IMG/VR virus record: IMGVR_UViG_3300015202_000006
Span: 1 to 64,000 of that record
From: a virus
Reading direction: 5' to 3' (one strand)
Length of the DNA: 64,000 bases
Made by a program: the position numbers and the translations under genes. The notes beneath the pieces are model-generated. The model was given only the letters and a program-made list of their open reading frames with translations. It did not search any database and was not told where the DNA came from. Below are positions 47,038-53,761 of the stretch, piece after piece; the stretch's first letter is position 1, and each line of letters starts with the position of its first letter.

Positions 47038-48540
47038 ATGTTTCAAAATGATCCAATTATGAATGCTCAGAGCGGCGAACTTAGTACGGCCTCTCTCGAC
47101 ATGAACCAAGCCGAAGCGCTCGCGAAGACGCTTCAAGTTGGTCACGCGTACGCGAGTGGTTCGCCAACGTCGTTGACCGGTGCCGGCGCTCTCCAAATGG
47201 AAAGCATCGACGCGACCCTTAAGTCGGTACTGTACGAAGCTAAAAATCTCGTCCTCTATCCATCCCTTCCTCAGGATAAGGCCTATAGCCTGGTCGAACA
47301 ATTTGTTCGTACCAATTCCGTAGGAGATGGCGGATCCGTTTTCGTTAGCGAAAGCGCAAGCCCTGTCATGAACGACAGCGAGTTCCAACGGGCCGCTTCG
47401 AAAGTAGTTTTCTTCGCGACTCGTCGCGGAGTGAGCTTGCCAGCGACTCTCGTCCGAATGAACTTCGGCGGAGATCTCGAAGGCAAAGAAGCTGCTGCCG
47501 GAAGTCTCTGGATGCTCGAACGCGTCGAACGCGCTTGCTACAAGGCAATGAGCGATTACACGAACGACGGACACTTTGATGGCGCACTTGCTGCCATTCC
47601 AGGCGTCATTCAGAATCTCGAACTCGATGGTCTCGAAAGACAGATCCGCTCGGCGGATGCTGATTTCAGCCAACAAGTTCGTGCTTTCGACGGATACGGC
47701 GGCGCTCAAAGCGTTGTTAAGGATCTCGCGGGCAATGTCATCGACGAAACTTCGATCGAAGACGAAGCTGAAGTCATCATGGAAAACTTCGGCATGCCGC
47801 AAGAACTCCATTTGGCTCCTAAGCAGCTCTCTGATTTCGTGAAACAGTTTCTTCCTAAAGAACGCGTCATGCAACTCGGGATTCAAGATGCTCGTGCCGG
47901 CTACGTCGTGCGCACGTTCGCCACTTCCGCTGGAGACATCGGACTTAAGGCCAACATCTTCCTGAAGCCAAAAGAGAATCCGAAGTCCCAAAACGATCGC
48001 GCTAACGTACCAAACGCTCCGGCGTCTGTTACGCCAGCTACGTCGACTCCTTCTGATACGGCCTCGAAGCTTAAGGCTGGCGACAAGTATTCGTACTCTG
48101 TTGCTGCCTGCTCCGAAGCTGGCGAGTCTGCCTCTATCGCTGCTACCTCGGCTGATACCGTGATTGCTGTCGACGGAGATATCGTGACTCTCGCGATTGC
48201 TGCTCCTAGCTCTGGTGTTCGCGCTACGCACTTTGCTGTGTATCGTACGAGCAAAGCTGGCGGAACTGCTGCCCCGAAGAAATTCATTGGGTATGTTAAG
48301 ACCGCTGGAACGTCTACCGTGTTCAAAGATCGCGGCGAACGTACTGAAGGTTCGGCTACCGCGTTCATGCTCGATCTTCGCCCGGAGATTCTGGTTTGGA
48401 AGCAACTCGCCCCAATGATGAAGATCGCTCTTGCTCAGGTTTCCCTCAGCAAAGAGTTCATCCTGTGGATGGCTGCTACCCTGCAAGTGTTCAACGGACG
48501 CAAGCTCGGTGTGATCCAAAACATCGGCCGCTCCACCTAA
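47038..48540 (+). CDS. Major capsid protein with Ig-like insertion
   Basis: 500 residues. Position after scaffold, a perfect AGGAGG site and a strong terminator behind it all fit a highly made coat protein. Residues about 325-450 form a Thr/Ala/Ser-rich domain (KYSYSVAACSEAGESASIAA; ATHFAVYRTSKAGG) like fibronectin or Ig folds, inserted before the final FILWMAATLQVFNGRK. HK97-like fold is inferred, not visible. The domain may decorate the capsid surface. Confidence 0.8.
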   Translation: MFQNDPIMNAQSGELSTASLDMNQAEALAKTLQVGHAYASGSPTSLTGAGALQMESIDATLKSVLYEAKNLVLYPSLPQDKAYSLVEQFVRTNSVGDGGSVFVSESASPVMNDSEFQRAASKVVFFATRRGVSLPATLVRMNFGGDLEGKEAAAGSLWMLERVERACYKAMSDYTNDGHFDGALAAIPGVIQNLELDGLERQIRSADADFSQQVRAFDGYGGAQSVVKDLAGNVIDETSIEDEAEVIMENFGMPQELHLAPKQLSDFVKQFLPKERVMQLGIQDARAGYVVRTFATSAGDIGLKANIFLKPKENPKSQNDRANVPNAPASVTPATSTPSDTASKLKAGDKYSYSVAACSEAGESASIAATSADTVIAVDGDIVTLAIAAPSSGVRATHFAVYRTSKAGGTAAPKKFIGYVKTAGTSTVFKDRGERTEGSATAFMLDLRPEILVWKQLAPMMKIALAQVSLSKEFILWMAATLQVFNGRKLGVIQNIGRST

Positions 48541-48569
48541 TCCTGAATTAGGACAATAAAATATTAAGA

Positions 48570-48603
48570 AAGGCTCGTTCCCCATGGGAGCGGGCCTTTT
48601 TTA
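48570..48603 (+). terminator. Intrinsic terminator after the capsid gene
   Basis: AGGCTCGTTCCC pairs with GGGAGCGGGCCT around a CAT loop, followed by TTTTTT. Strong. Confidence 0.85.
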
Positions 48604-48676
48604 ATTTGTATACACATCAGCGCAAATACACTTATCGGGTTGCATTTATTCCTAAACACATCTATTTGTGGTCGGT

Positions 48677-49021
48677 ATGAGCGTTAGAATCTGTATCTCC
48701 GAATGCGATCAGGACGTCCTGTCGGCATTAGAGTCTGCATTGAATGATCATGGCTATTCTGTGCAAAACGGAGTCGATGTACAGTGCGATGTGGCTGTGA
48801 TCGTTTATCAGCCTTGGAGCCACAAGGAGTGCCTGGAGAGGGTGATCGAATTCAGGAAGGCTCATCCTAGAATCAAGATCGTACTCGCCTCAACGAGCCC
48901 ATCTACCGAAGCAATTAAAGGATTAAATCCGGACGCGTACCTCGATATGCCATTTAGTCTCGTACAATTTAACGAGATGATTAAGAAGATCATACCGCCC
49001 GATTGTGCCAAAGCCGTCTGA
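48677..49021 (+). CDS. Degenerate receiver-like protein
   Basis: 114 residues starting MSVRICISECDQDVLSALES. Receiver-like alternation: ECDQD acidic patch, ALNDHGYSVQNG, then VAVIVYQPWS where the phospho-Asp should be (Tyr instead), VLASTS, and LDMPFSLVQF with Met in place of Lys before Pro-Phe. Probably cannot be phosphorylated and may act as a decoy or structural partner. Third receiver-like protein here. Convergent with the dUTPase gene 2 nt away. Confidence 0.65.
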   Translation: MSVRICISECDQDVLSALESALNDHGYSVQNGVDVQCDVAVIVYQPWSHKECLERVIEFRKAHPRIKIVLASTSPSTEAIKGLNPDAYLDMPFSLVQFNEMIKKIIPPDCAKAV

Positions 49022-49022
49022 G

Positions 49023-49961
49023 TTACTTGCCGGTACTGCCGAATCCGCCCGAGCCGCGCTCGGTTTCGTCGAAACAGTCGACTTCCTCGATGTCTACCAT
49101 TGCATATCTTTTGGGTATAAACTGAGCGACCCTATCACCTACATTAATTGTTGCGTCTGTTCGGGTTTTAAAGAATACACAAATAATCTCACCAGTGTAT
49201 CCATTGTCGATCACACCAACGGAATTCATCAGCATGATCCCTTTTTTCGTATTGGAAGATCTCGAATAAACTTCTCCGTACCATCCAGCAGCGGGCTGAA
49301 CGGCAATACCCGTCCCAACCTTGATCCGGTCACCCAGATCTTCGACTGTCATGGCAGTTAGATCATACCCAGCGTCTCCAACCTTTGATCGCTCCGGGAC
49401 TCTTGAATCTGGATGCAGTTTAACAACTTTTATATGACAGGTGTTCGCGGTCCTTGCCTGGATGAAGTTGAGGAACCCCTGAAACTCTAGGGTATCAGAA
49501 GAGCCCTTGGCTTTATTGATGGCATTGCAGCAAAAGACAAAATTGCCTTCGACGTATCCTTTTGCGGAATCTATACGATCTACCGAAAGAATATCCAAAT
49601 CAGCCTGTCTTTTGGAGGTCCGGTCTCTTGTAGTGACGAGAGACATGGGTATTCCTGTGTAAAAACAAAGTCCGTTTTGTTTTTGATATTGGGAAAGGAG
49701 GATTTCTGGGGTTAGCCCATAGGCGATGCCCCGCTGCTCTGCTGGGTGAGCGAGCTTACTATGTTTGTCCGCAAAGAAGGCCTGGGCAGGAGTTAATCCT
49801 CGCCGTGCTTTAGAATTTGGGTTGTTTGCCCCAATGTAAAATGTTTTCCAATGTTCAGCCCTGCATATCCTTGAACAGGTTATTCCGGTCCTGACCCTCT
49901 CCAGTCTTGACGGCTTGACTCCAGCCACATCAACTCCGCACACGATACAGCTTTTGGTCAT
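49023..49961 (-). CDS. dut: HNH-like domain fused to dUTPase
   Basis: 312 residues from ATG 6 nt after the minus promoter. The N-terminal part (1-165) has CIVCGVDV and CSRIC zinc-like pairs, then an HNH-type segment QNGLCFYTGIPMS, LSVDRIDSAKGYVEGNFVFC. The C-terminal part is a full trimeric dUTPase: DAGYDLTA, YSRSSNTKKGI, GVIDNGYTGEI, VGDRVAQFI and RGSGGFGSTG. dUTPase removes dUTP and supplies dUMP for ThyX. The fusion with a nuclease-like domain is unusual. Confidence 0.88.
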   Translation of the reverse strand: MTKSCIVCGVDVAGVKPSRLERVRTGITCSRICRAEHWKTFYIGANNPNSKARRGLTPAQAFFADKHSKLAHPAEQRGIAYGLTPEILLSQYQKQNGLCFYTGIPMSLVTTRDRTSKRQADLDILSVDRIDSAKGYVEGNFVFCCNAINKAKGSSDTLEFQGFLNFIQARTANTCHIKVVKLHPDSRVPERSKVGDAGYDLTAMTVEDLGDRIKVGTGIAVQPAAGWYGEVYSRSSNTKKGIMLMNSVGVIDNGYTGEIICVFFKTRTDATINVGDRVAQFIPKRYAMVDIEEVDCFDETERGSGGFGSTGK

Positions 49962-49967
49962 GCAGTT

Positions 49968-49977
49968 TTTATACGGA
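49968..49977 (-). promoter_or_regulatory. Leaderless phage promoter, dUTPase fusion
   Basis: Minus GTCCGTATAAAAA; 6 nt to ATG at 49961. Back to back with the helicase promoter. Confidence 0.76.
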
Positions 49978-49995
49978 CCCGGCCACCGACCCCAG

Positions 49996-50005
49996 TCCGT
50001 ATAAA
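49996..50005 (+). promoter_or_regulatory. Phage promoter, helicase
   Basis: GTCCGTATAAAACAGG; ATG at 50013 is 7 nt after TATAAA, and a GTG at 50010 is 4 nt after. Confidence 0.75.
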
Positions 50006-50012
50006 ACAGGTG

Positions 50013-51389
50013 ATGACCAAAGAGATCCCTTACGGCCTCGATTTTCAGCGCGGAGTTTTCAAACTCATGGCCACAGACGAGGTGTTCTGTGCGAAGGCTT
50101 GCCACCATCTGAATGGTAAGTTTTTTACCGGAGAACTTAAGTGGTTCTTCAATGTGGCAAAAAGCCATTACGAGAACTTTAAGGAAGTGCCTTCTCAGGG
50201 AGTCTTTGAGACCGAAGCCCTGAAGCATGAGATCAAAAAGCAGCAATACTACTTTGACGAGGTCCAAAAGATCTTCCACTCAAGCCCTTCAATTGAGAAG
50301 ACTAAGCGGGAGCTGACAGGATTTATACGGGCCAACATCTTTGTCGATGCCTATCAGAGAGCGTCCGATCTCTTTAATGCAGGCTCGAAAGACAATGCCT
50401 ATGAGATCACCTCATTTGAGCTTGAACGACTGAACAAGATCGATTTCGAGCGAGAACGGGTCGTTCGGTTCGGTGATCACGAAAAGGTCCTTGGCATCCT
50501 CTCTTCTCAAAAGAGGGACGCCATCCCTACCGGGATCCGAGCTATCGATGATGCGATGAACGGAGGGCTGTATCCGGGCTCTTGGACGACGTTTATCGGC
50601 GGATCCAATTCTGGAAAGAGCCTTTTGACCTGCACGCTCGGCTACTTCGCGGTGATGTCTGGAAAGAAGGTATTCTGTACAATCCACGAAGACGAGGAGT
50701 TTCCAACCAAGTGTCGCTGGCTCTCTAGGTTCTCGGGCATTCCGTTTGCTCGTCTAATGACAGGCCTCGCTCTGCTTTCTCCTGAAGAACGAGAGATGCT
50801 CGCGCGCGCCGATGAGATCCTAAAGGAGAACGTCGTTCTTCGGTTCATGTACACTCAAGAAGCGATCGTTGAGCGCGTGCTCGAAGCGGCTCGCATGCTT
50901 CACAAGGAATGGCCGTTTCATCTCTTCCTTTGCGACTACGGGCAATGCCTCACCTCCTCACGCTTTAAGTCCATGGACAACCCACGGATGCTCCAGGAGT
51001 ACGTCTATGGGGAGCTGAAACAGATTTGTCTCGAACTCAATATTGCAGGTGCTGGCGGCGCTCAGACTAACCGTCAAGGCCATGCGCTCGCAAAGTCGGG
51101 GGCCGACTACATTCGCTGTACTGACGTGGCCGAAGCGTTCGGTATCGTTCGTAAGTCCTCAAACGTAATCACCATGAACCGTTCCAACTCAGATGCTGGC
51201 AAAGACCGCATTGTCTATCTTTTAGACAAGGTCAGAAATGGGATCTGCCCTATCGCTGTCGAGTGTGTAACCGACTACAACCGATGCCGCACTCATACCG
51301 ATGAAGTGGGCTCTCAGGCCATGGTTAACGTTGATGATGGGCCGAACAAGAAGGCCTCCAGAACTGAGGATGCGGAGCAATCCGTATAA
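50013..51389 (+). CDS. Replicative DNA helicase, DnaB/gp41-like
   Basis: 458 residues. N-terminal helical domain, then a RecA-fold motor: Walker A in FIGGSNSGKSLLTC, Walker B-like FHLFLCDYGQCL, and an arginine/glutamine region AGGAQTNRQGHALAKSGADY. The length matches T4 gp41 (475) and DnaB. Unwinds DNA at the fork with the primase at 18724. Ends Gln-Ser-Val-stop over the next promoter. GTG at 50010 is an alternative start. Confidence 0.87.
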   Translation: MTKEIPYGLDFQRGVFKLMATDEVFCAKACHHLNGKFFTGELKWFFNVAKSHYENFKEVPSQGVFETEALKHEIKKQQYYFDEVQKIFHSSPSIEKTKRELTGFIRANIFVDAYQRASDLFNAGSKDNAYEITSFELERLNKIDFERERVVRFGDHEKVLGILSSQKRDAIPTGIRAIDDAMNGGLYPGSWTTFIGGSNSGKSLLTCTLGYFAVMSGKKVFCTIHEDEEFPTKCRWLSRFSGIPFARLMTGLALLSPEEREMLARADEILKENVVLRFMYTQEAIVERVLEAARMLHKEWPFHLFLCDYGQCLTSSRFKSMDNPRMLQEYVYGELKQICLELNIAGAGGAQTNRQGHALAKSGADYIRCTDVAEAFGIVRKSSNVITMNRSNSDAGKDRIVYLLDKVRNGICPIAVECVTDYNRCRTHTDEVGSQAMVNVDDGPNKKASRTEDAEQSV

Positions 51390-51390
51390 A
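51381..51390 (+). promoter_or_regulatory. Leaderless phage promoter inside helicase 3' end
   Basis: TCCGTATAAA encodes the helicase's Ser-Val-stop; ATG at 51397 is 6 nt after TATAAA. Confidence 0.78.
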
Positions 51391-51396
51391 ACAGTC

Positions 51397-51663
51397 ATGG
51401 GTAAGCTGATCCGATCAACAGTCTTTATCGTCCTTCTCTCCTCGGTAATCGTGGGTGTGCTTGGAAATGCTCTCGGGCTGAATCCTTCTCAGCGTCAGAT
51501 CCTCGCACTTTTTAATGGGGTCCTTGTCTACGCAATCTACTTTGCTCCCGGTCTGGATAAGATTGTCCGGGCCAATAACGCGAAACTTGAGGCTGAGATG
51601 AAAGAGGATATTCGCAAAGCCAAAGAGGAACGCGAGAGGACCGACCATGATCAAAACTCTTGA
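51397..51663 (+). CDS. Two-span membrane protein
   Basis: 88 residues starting MGKLIRSTVFIVLLSSVIVG. Two hydrophobic spans (about 8-25 and 37-53), then a charged helical tail (EAEMKEDIRKAKEERERTDH) on one side. Holin-like size and build, unproven. Overlaps the next membrane-protein gene by 17 nt. Confidence 0.64.
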   Translation: MGKLIRSTVFIVLLSSVIVGVLGNALGLNPSQRQILALFNGVLVYAIYFAPGLDKIVRANNAKLEAEMKEDIRKAKEERERTDHDQNS

Positions 51664-51898
51664 TGGTATTAAGATCTTTGCAGTGATGCTCTTGGTCGTT
51701 ACCGGTACGACGACCTTGGTAAATGCGCTTGCAATCAGCATGATTGGGCACCATCTCAATGGCCCGGCTCAGATGACGGTGTGCTCGGGTGCCACGATCC
51801 TCGCTTATGTAGTTTATGGATACGGCGCAGTCTCTCGAGCCATTCGCCCTGAAAATATGCCTCCTTATCCGAAGTCTGGAGACGGGCGTGGGTTATAA
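51647..51898 (+). CDS. Two-span membrane protein
   Basis: 83 residues starting MIKTLDGIKIFAVMLLVVTG. Spans at about 10-28 and 44-60. Paired with the previous two-span protein. A holin/antiholin pair is possible but not shown. Confidence 0.62.
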   Translation: MIKTLDGIKIFAVMLLVVTGTTTLVNALAISMIGHHLNGPAQMTVCSGATILAYVVYGYGAVSRAIRPENMPPYPKSGDGRGL

Positions 51899-52421
51899 GA
51901 ATCGGGAAATCGAACGCAAGTTTGTCATAGCCGAAAAGGACTACAACAGCGGTGTCCGTCTCCTGAAACGCGCAATCGGTAACTGGGACCGTCTAGTTAC
52001 AGGTGATTCTACCGACATTTACTTTGAGGTCCCGAGTAATCTACCGGCTGATTTTGCTCGCGTGCGGATGATGCCAAGAGGCAAGGCGCAGCTCACCATT
52101 AAGTATCAGGACCGCGACTGTAATCTTGACCGAGTTGAGATTGACGTAAACGTTGATGATCCCGCTCAGGCCATAGCGTTCTGCACTCATCTTTTCGGAT
52201 ACCCTGCGCGGTCAGTAAGAAAGAAGTACCTCGTACTGTTCCTCGACGACAGGGATACGAACGTTTCCATCTATACGGTCAGGGGAGACAAGCGCGTCTT
52301 CATTGAAATTGAAGCTCGCACTGTTGAAAAGGTCGAAAAAATTACCAAACGTCTTGGTAAGAAACTCAGCATTGAAGTTGAAAAGCGTTCAATCTATCAG
52401 CTGTTTGTAAAAAGGAAGTAG
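51888..52421 (+). CDS. CYTH-domain protein (triphosphate-binding)
   Basis: 177 residues from GTG. Carries the CYTH signature Glu-x-Glu-x-Lys in REIERKFVI at the start, followed by basic strands (FARVRMMPRGKAQLTIKY; DRVEIDV) and YPARSVRKKY that line the triphosphate tunnel. Members hydrolyse inorganic or nucleoside triphosphates, or cyclise ATP. Start at 51888 is chosen because the signature follows at once; a longer form from 51816 is unlikely. Confidence 0.82.
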   Translation: MGYKNREIERKFVIAEKDYNSGVRLLKRAIGNWDRLVTGDSTDIYFEVPSNLPADFARVRMMPRGKAQLTIKYQDRDCNLDRVEIDVNVDDPAQAIAFCTHLFGYPARSVRKKYLVLFLDDRDTNVSIYTVRGDKRVFIEIEARTVEKVEKITKRLGKKLSIEVEKRSIYQLFVKRK

Positions 52422-52425
52422 TTCT

Positions 52426-52680
52426 ATGGAAAAGCGAATTAAGATCAAAATTGTTCATATGGGTTACGAGCTTTTAATTAAGCGTGAGCGCGGGGCTCTC
52501 GCACAAAAGGGACAGGGCAACCGCGAGACAAAGTTTTTGCGCGAAGGTTCGCTTTTTTTAGGCCGTGGCCTGGCCGAGACATTCGCAAAGAAGCATTTCC
52601 CTGATCTTCCATACCGGATTAAAGGCGTCCGCATCGATATGACCCCTGTATCATTCGTCGCCGCAAAAGACCGTGGATAA
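52426..52680 (+). CDS. Small basic hypothetical protein
   Basis: 84 residues starting MEKRIKIKIVHMGYELLIKR. Basic beta/alpha, with RETKFLREGSLFLGRGLAET. 4 nt after the CYTH gene. Unknown. Confidence 0.62.
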   Translation: MEKRIKIKIVHMGYELLIKRERGALAQKGQGNRETKFLREGSLFLGRGLAETFAKKHFPDLPYRIKGVRIDMTPVSFVAAKDRG

Positions 52681-52903
52681 TCCGCGAACTGTTGAAGAGC
52701 TGGAGAAAGAAAATACAGTTCTCAGAAACGCTCTCGCAGACGTACTTCTTCCTCTTTATGTGATTTGTCGCGCTCCCTGTAGGAATGGCTTCAGTTCTGT
52801 CGCGATTTCTGGTGCCGAAGAGGCTCTAAGACATGTCAGGCAGGCACTAGGAATGAATGAAAACATCACCTCTGATTCTGGTTCTGGTACTGACGGCCTG
52901 TAG
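52673..52903 (+). CDS. Small hypothetical protein
   Basis: 76 residues from GTG overlapping the preceding stop. MDNPRTVEELEKENTVLRNA is a leucine-zipper-like helix; two Cys follow (CRAPC). Overlaps the lipoprotein gene by 47 nt. Unknown. Confidence 0.52.
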   Translation: MDNPRTVEELEKENTVLRNALADVLLPLYVICRAPCRNGFSSVAISGAEEALRHVRQALGMNENITSDSGSGTDGL

Positions 52904-53105
52904 CTCTAAGAACTCTTGTGAGTTGCCTCGGAGCAATCTTGAGATGGCAGAGGTTTCGTATGAGACGGGATGCCTTAACTCAGCCCTTAGTTCGTGTTCA
53001 GGCACGATTGAACGAGGAGCCTGCTACGATCAGGCCATTCGTCTTTGCCCTGTTGAAGCCAAGGTCTTCCGGTCCTGGATCGCTAATTCAGGAGCCCGTA
53101 AATGA
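52857..53105 (+). CDS. Small Cys-rich lipoprotein
   Basis: 82 residues. Signal MKTSPLILVLVLTACSSKNS with lipobox LTAC, then Cys-rich mature part (six further Cys) likely stabilised by disulfides in the periplasm. Embedded in the end of the preceding gene, as Rz1-type genes are, but the partner lacks a membrane span. Confidence 0.66.
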   Translation: MKTSPLILVLVLTACSSKNSCELPRSNLEMAEVSYETGCLNSALSSCSGTIERGACYDQAIRLCPVEAKVFRSWIANSGARK

Positions 53106-53437
53106 GCGCATACAAAGACGACGGATTCGAACCTGCTTTTTGTCCTTATCTTCTCAACGTCCCTAGGAATGCGATGCTCATGACTCTACTGGAGTGTCAG
53201 TTTGATGAGCAAACTGATTATGAGGTGGCTAAAATGAGGGTAGACCTCAGGGATCTCAAGAGGGTCTATCTGTTTAAGGCGGCCCTATTTCCATTTGAAA
53301 TCACGTTTGGGACACTGATGTTTGGGAAGGGGTACTTTGTTCGTCGGTTGGCCCTGATGAAGGCTTCTCTTAAATTTCTTTTCGGACAGATGAGTATCGA
53401 CAAGTTCAGGGCCATCGCAGACTCATCGCAAGTTTAG
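53102..53437 (+). CDS. Hypothetical protein
   Basis: 111 residues starting MSAYKDDGFEPAFCPYLLNV. Helical, with hydrophobic segments (FKAALFPFEITFGTLMFG) that could touch a membrane. ATGA overlap with the lipoprotein gene. Convergent with the next minus gene by 4 nt. Confidence 0.6.
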   Translation: MSAYKDDGFEPAFCPYLLNVPRNAMLMTLLECQFDEQTDYEVAKMRVDLRDLKRVYLFKAALFPFEITFGTLMFGKGYFVRRLALMKASLKFLFGQMSIDKFRAIADSSQV

Positions 53438-53712
53438 CACTCAGAGTCCTCTTCGTCGGCATGCTCTTCGCTAGGCAAGAACCAACGTTTCTCGGTGTAA
53501 TTCCAATGGCGGTTGTCTTGAATCGCCAAATTAAAGAACAGCCCAAATAGACTGAAATTCGCGGAAAATCCTGCGTGGTCCTGAGAGTGGCTCCATCGAA
53601 TATCAAACTCGAAGTACTCACCAATTTTTGTAAATCGGACGAGCTGTATCTCCAGGCTCTTATTCACCGTGATTGGCAGGCTGGTACCGTAATTAAAGGT
53701 TCGTTGTTCCAT
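53434..53712 (-). CDS. Hypothetical protein, single leaderless minus gene
   Basis: 92 residues starting MEQRTFNYGTSLPITVNKSL. Beta-rich and aromatic (GEYFEFDIRWSHSQDHAGFS), acidic end (EEHADEEDSEC). ATG exactly 6 nt after the minus promoter. Unknown. Confidence 0.62.
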   Translation of the reverse strand: MEQRTFNYGTSLPITVNKSLEIQLVRFTKIGEYFEFDIRWSHSQDHAGFSANFSLFGLFFNLAIQDNRHWNYTEKRWFLPSEEHADEEDSEC

Positions 53713-53718
53713 ATCGAT

Positions 53719-53728
53719 TTTATACGGA
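53719..53728 (-). promoter_or_regulatory. Leaderless phage promoter
   Basis: Minus CTCCGTATAAAATCG; 6 nt to ATG at 53712. Back to back with 53746. Confidence 0.76.
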
Positions 53729-53745
53729 GATCTGGATGGTTCTAA

Positions 53746-53755
53746 TCCGTATAAA
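53746..53755 (+). promoter_or_regulatory. Leaderless phage promoter, gp46-like gene
   Basis: TCCGTATAAA; ATG at 53762 is 6 nt after TATAAA. Confidence 0.78.
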
Positions 53756-53761
53756 ACAAGC

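Noticed and set aside
47020-48585. A 521-codon open frame on the minus strand opposite the capsid gene
   Set aside because: It arises from the codon pattern of the capsid gene; its Ser/Arg-rich translation has no start signal, and the plus strand has a perfect ribosome binding site and terminator.
53102-53140. TTCGAA segment resembling a tRNA T arm on the minus strand
   Set aside because: No acceptor stem or anticodon arm can be built, and a coupled gene covers it.
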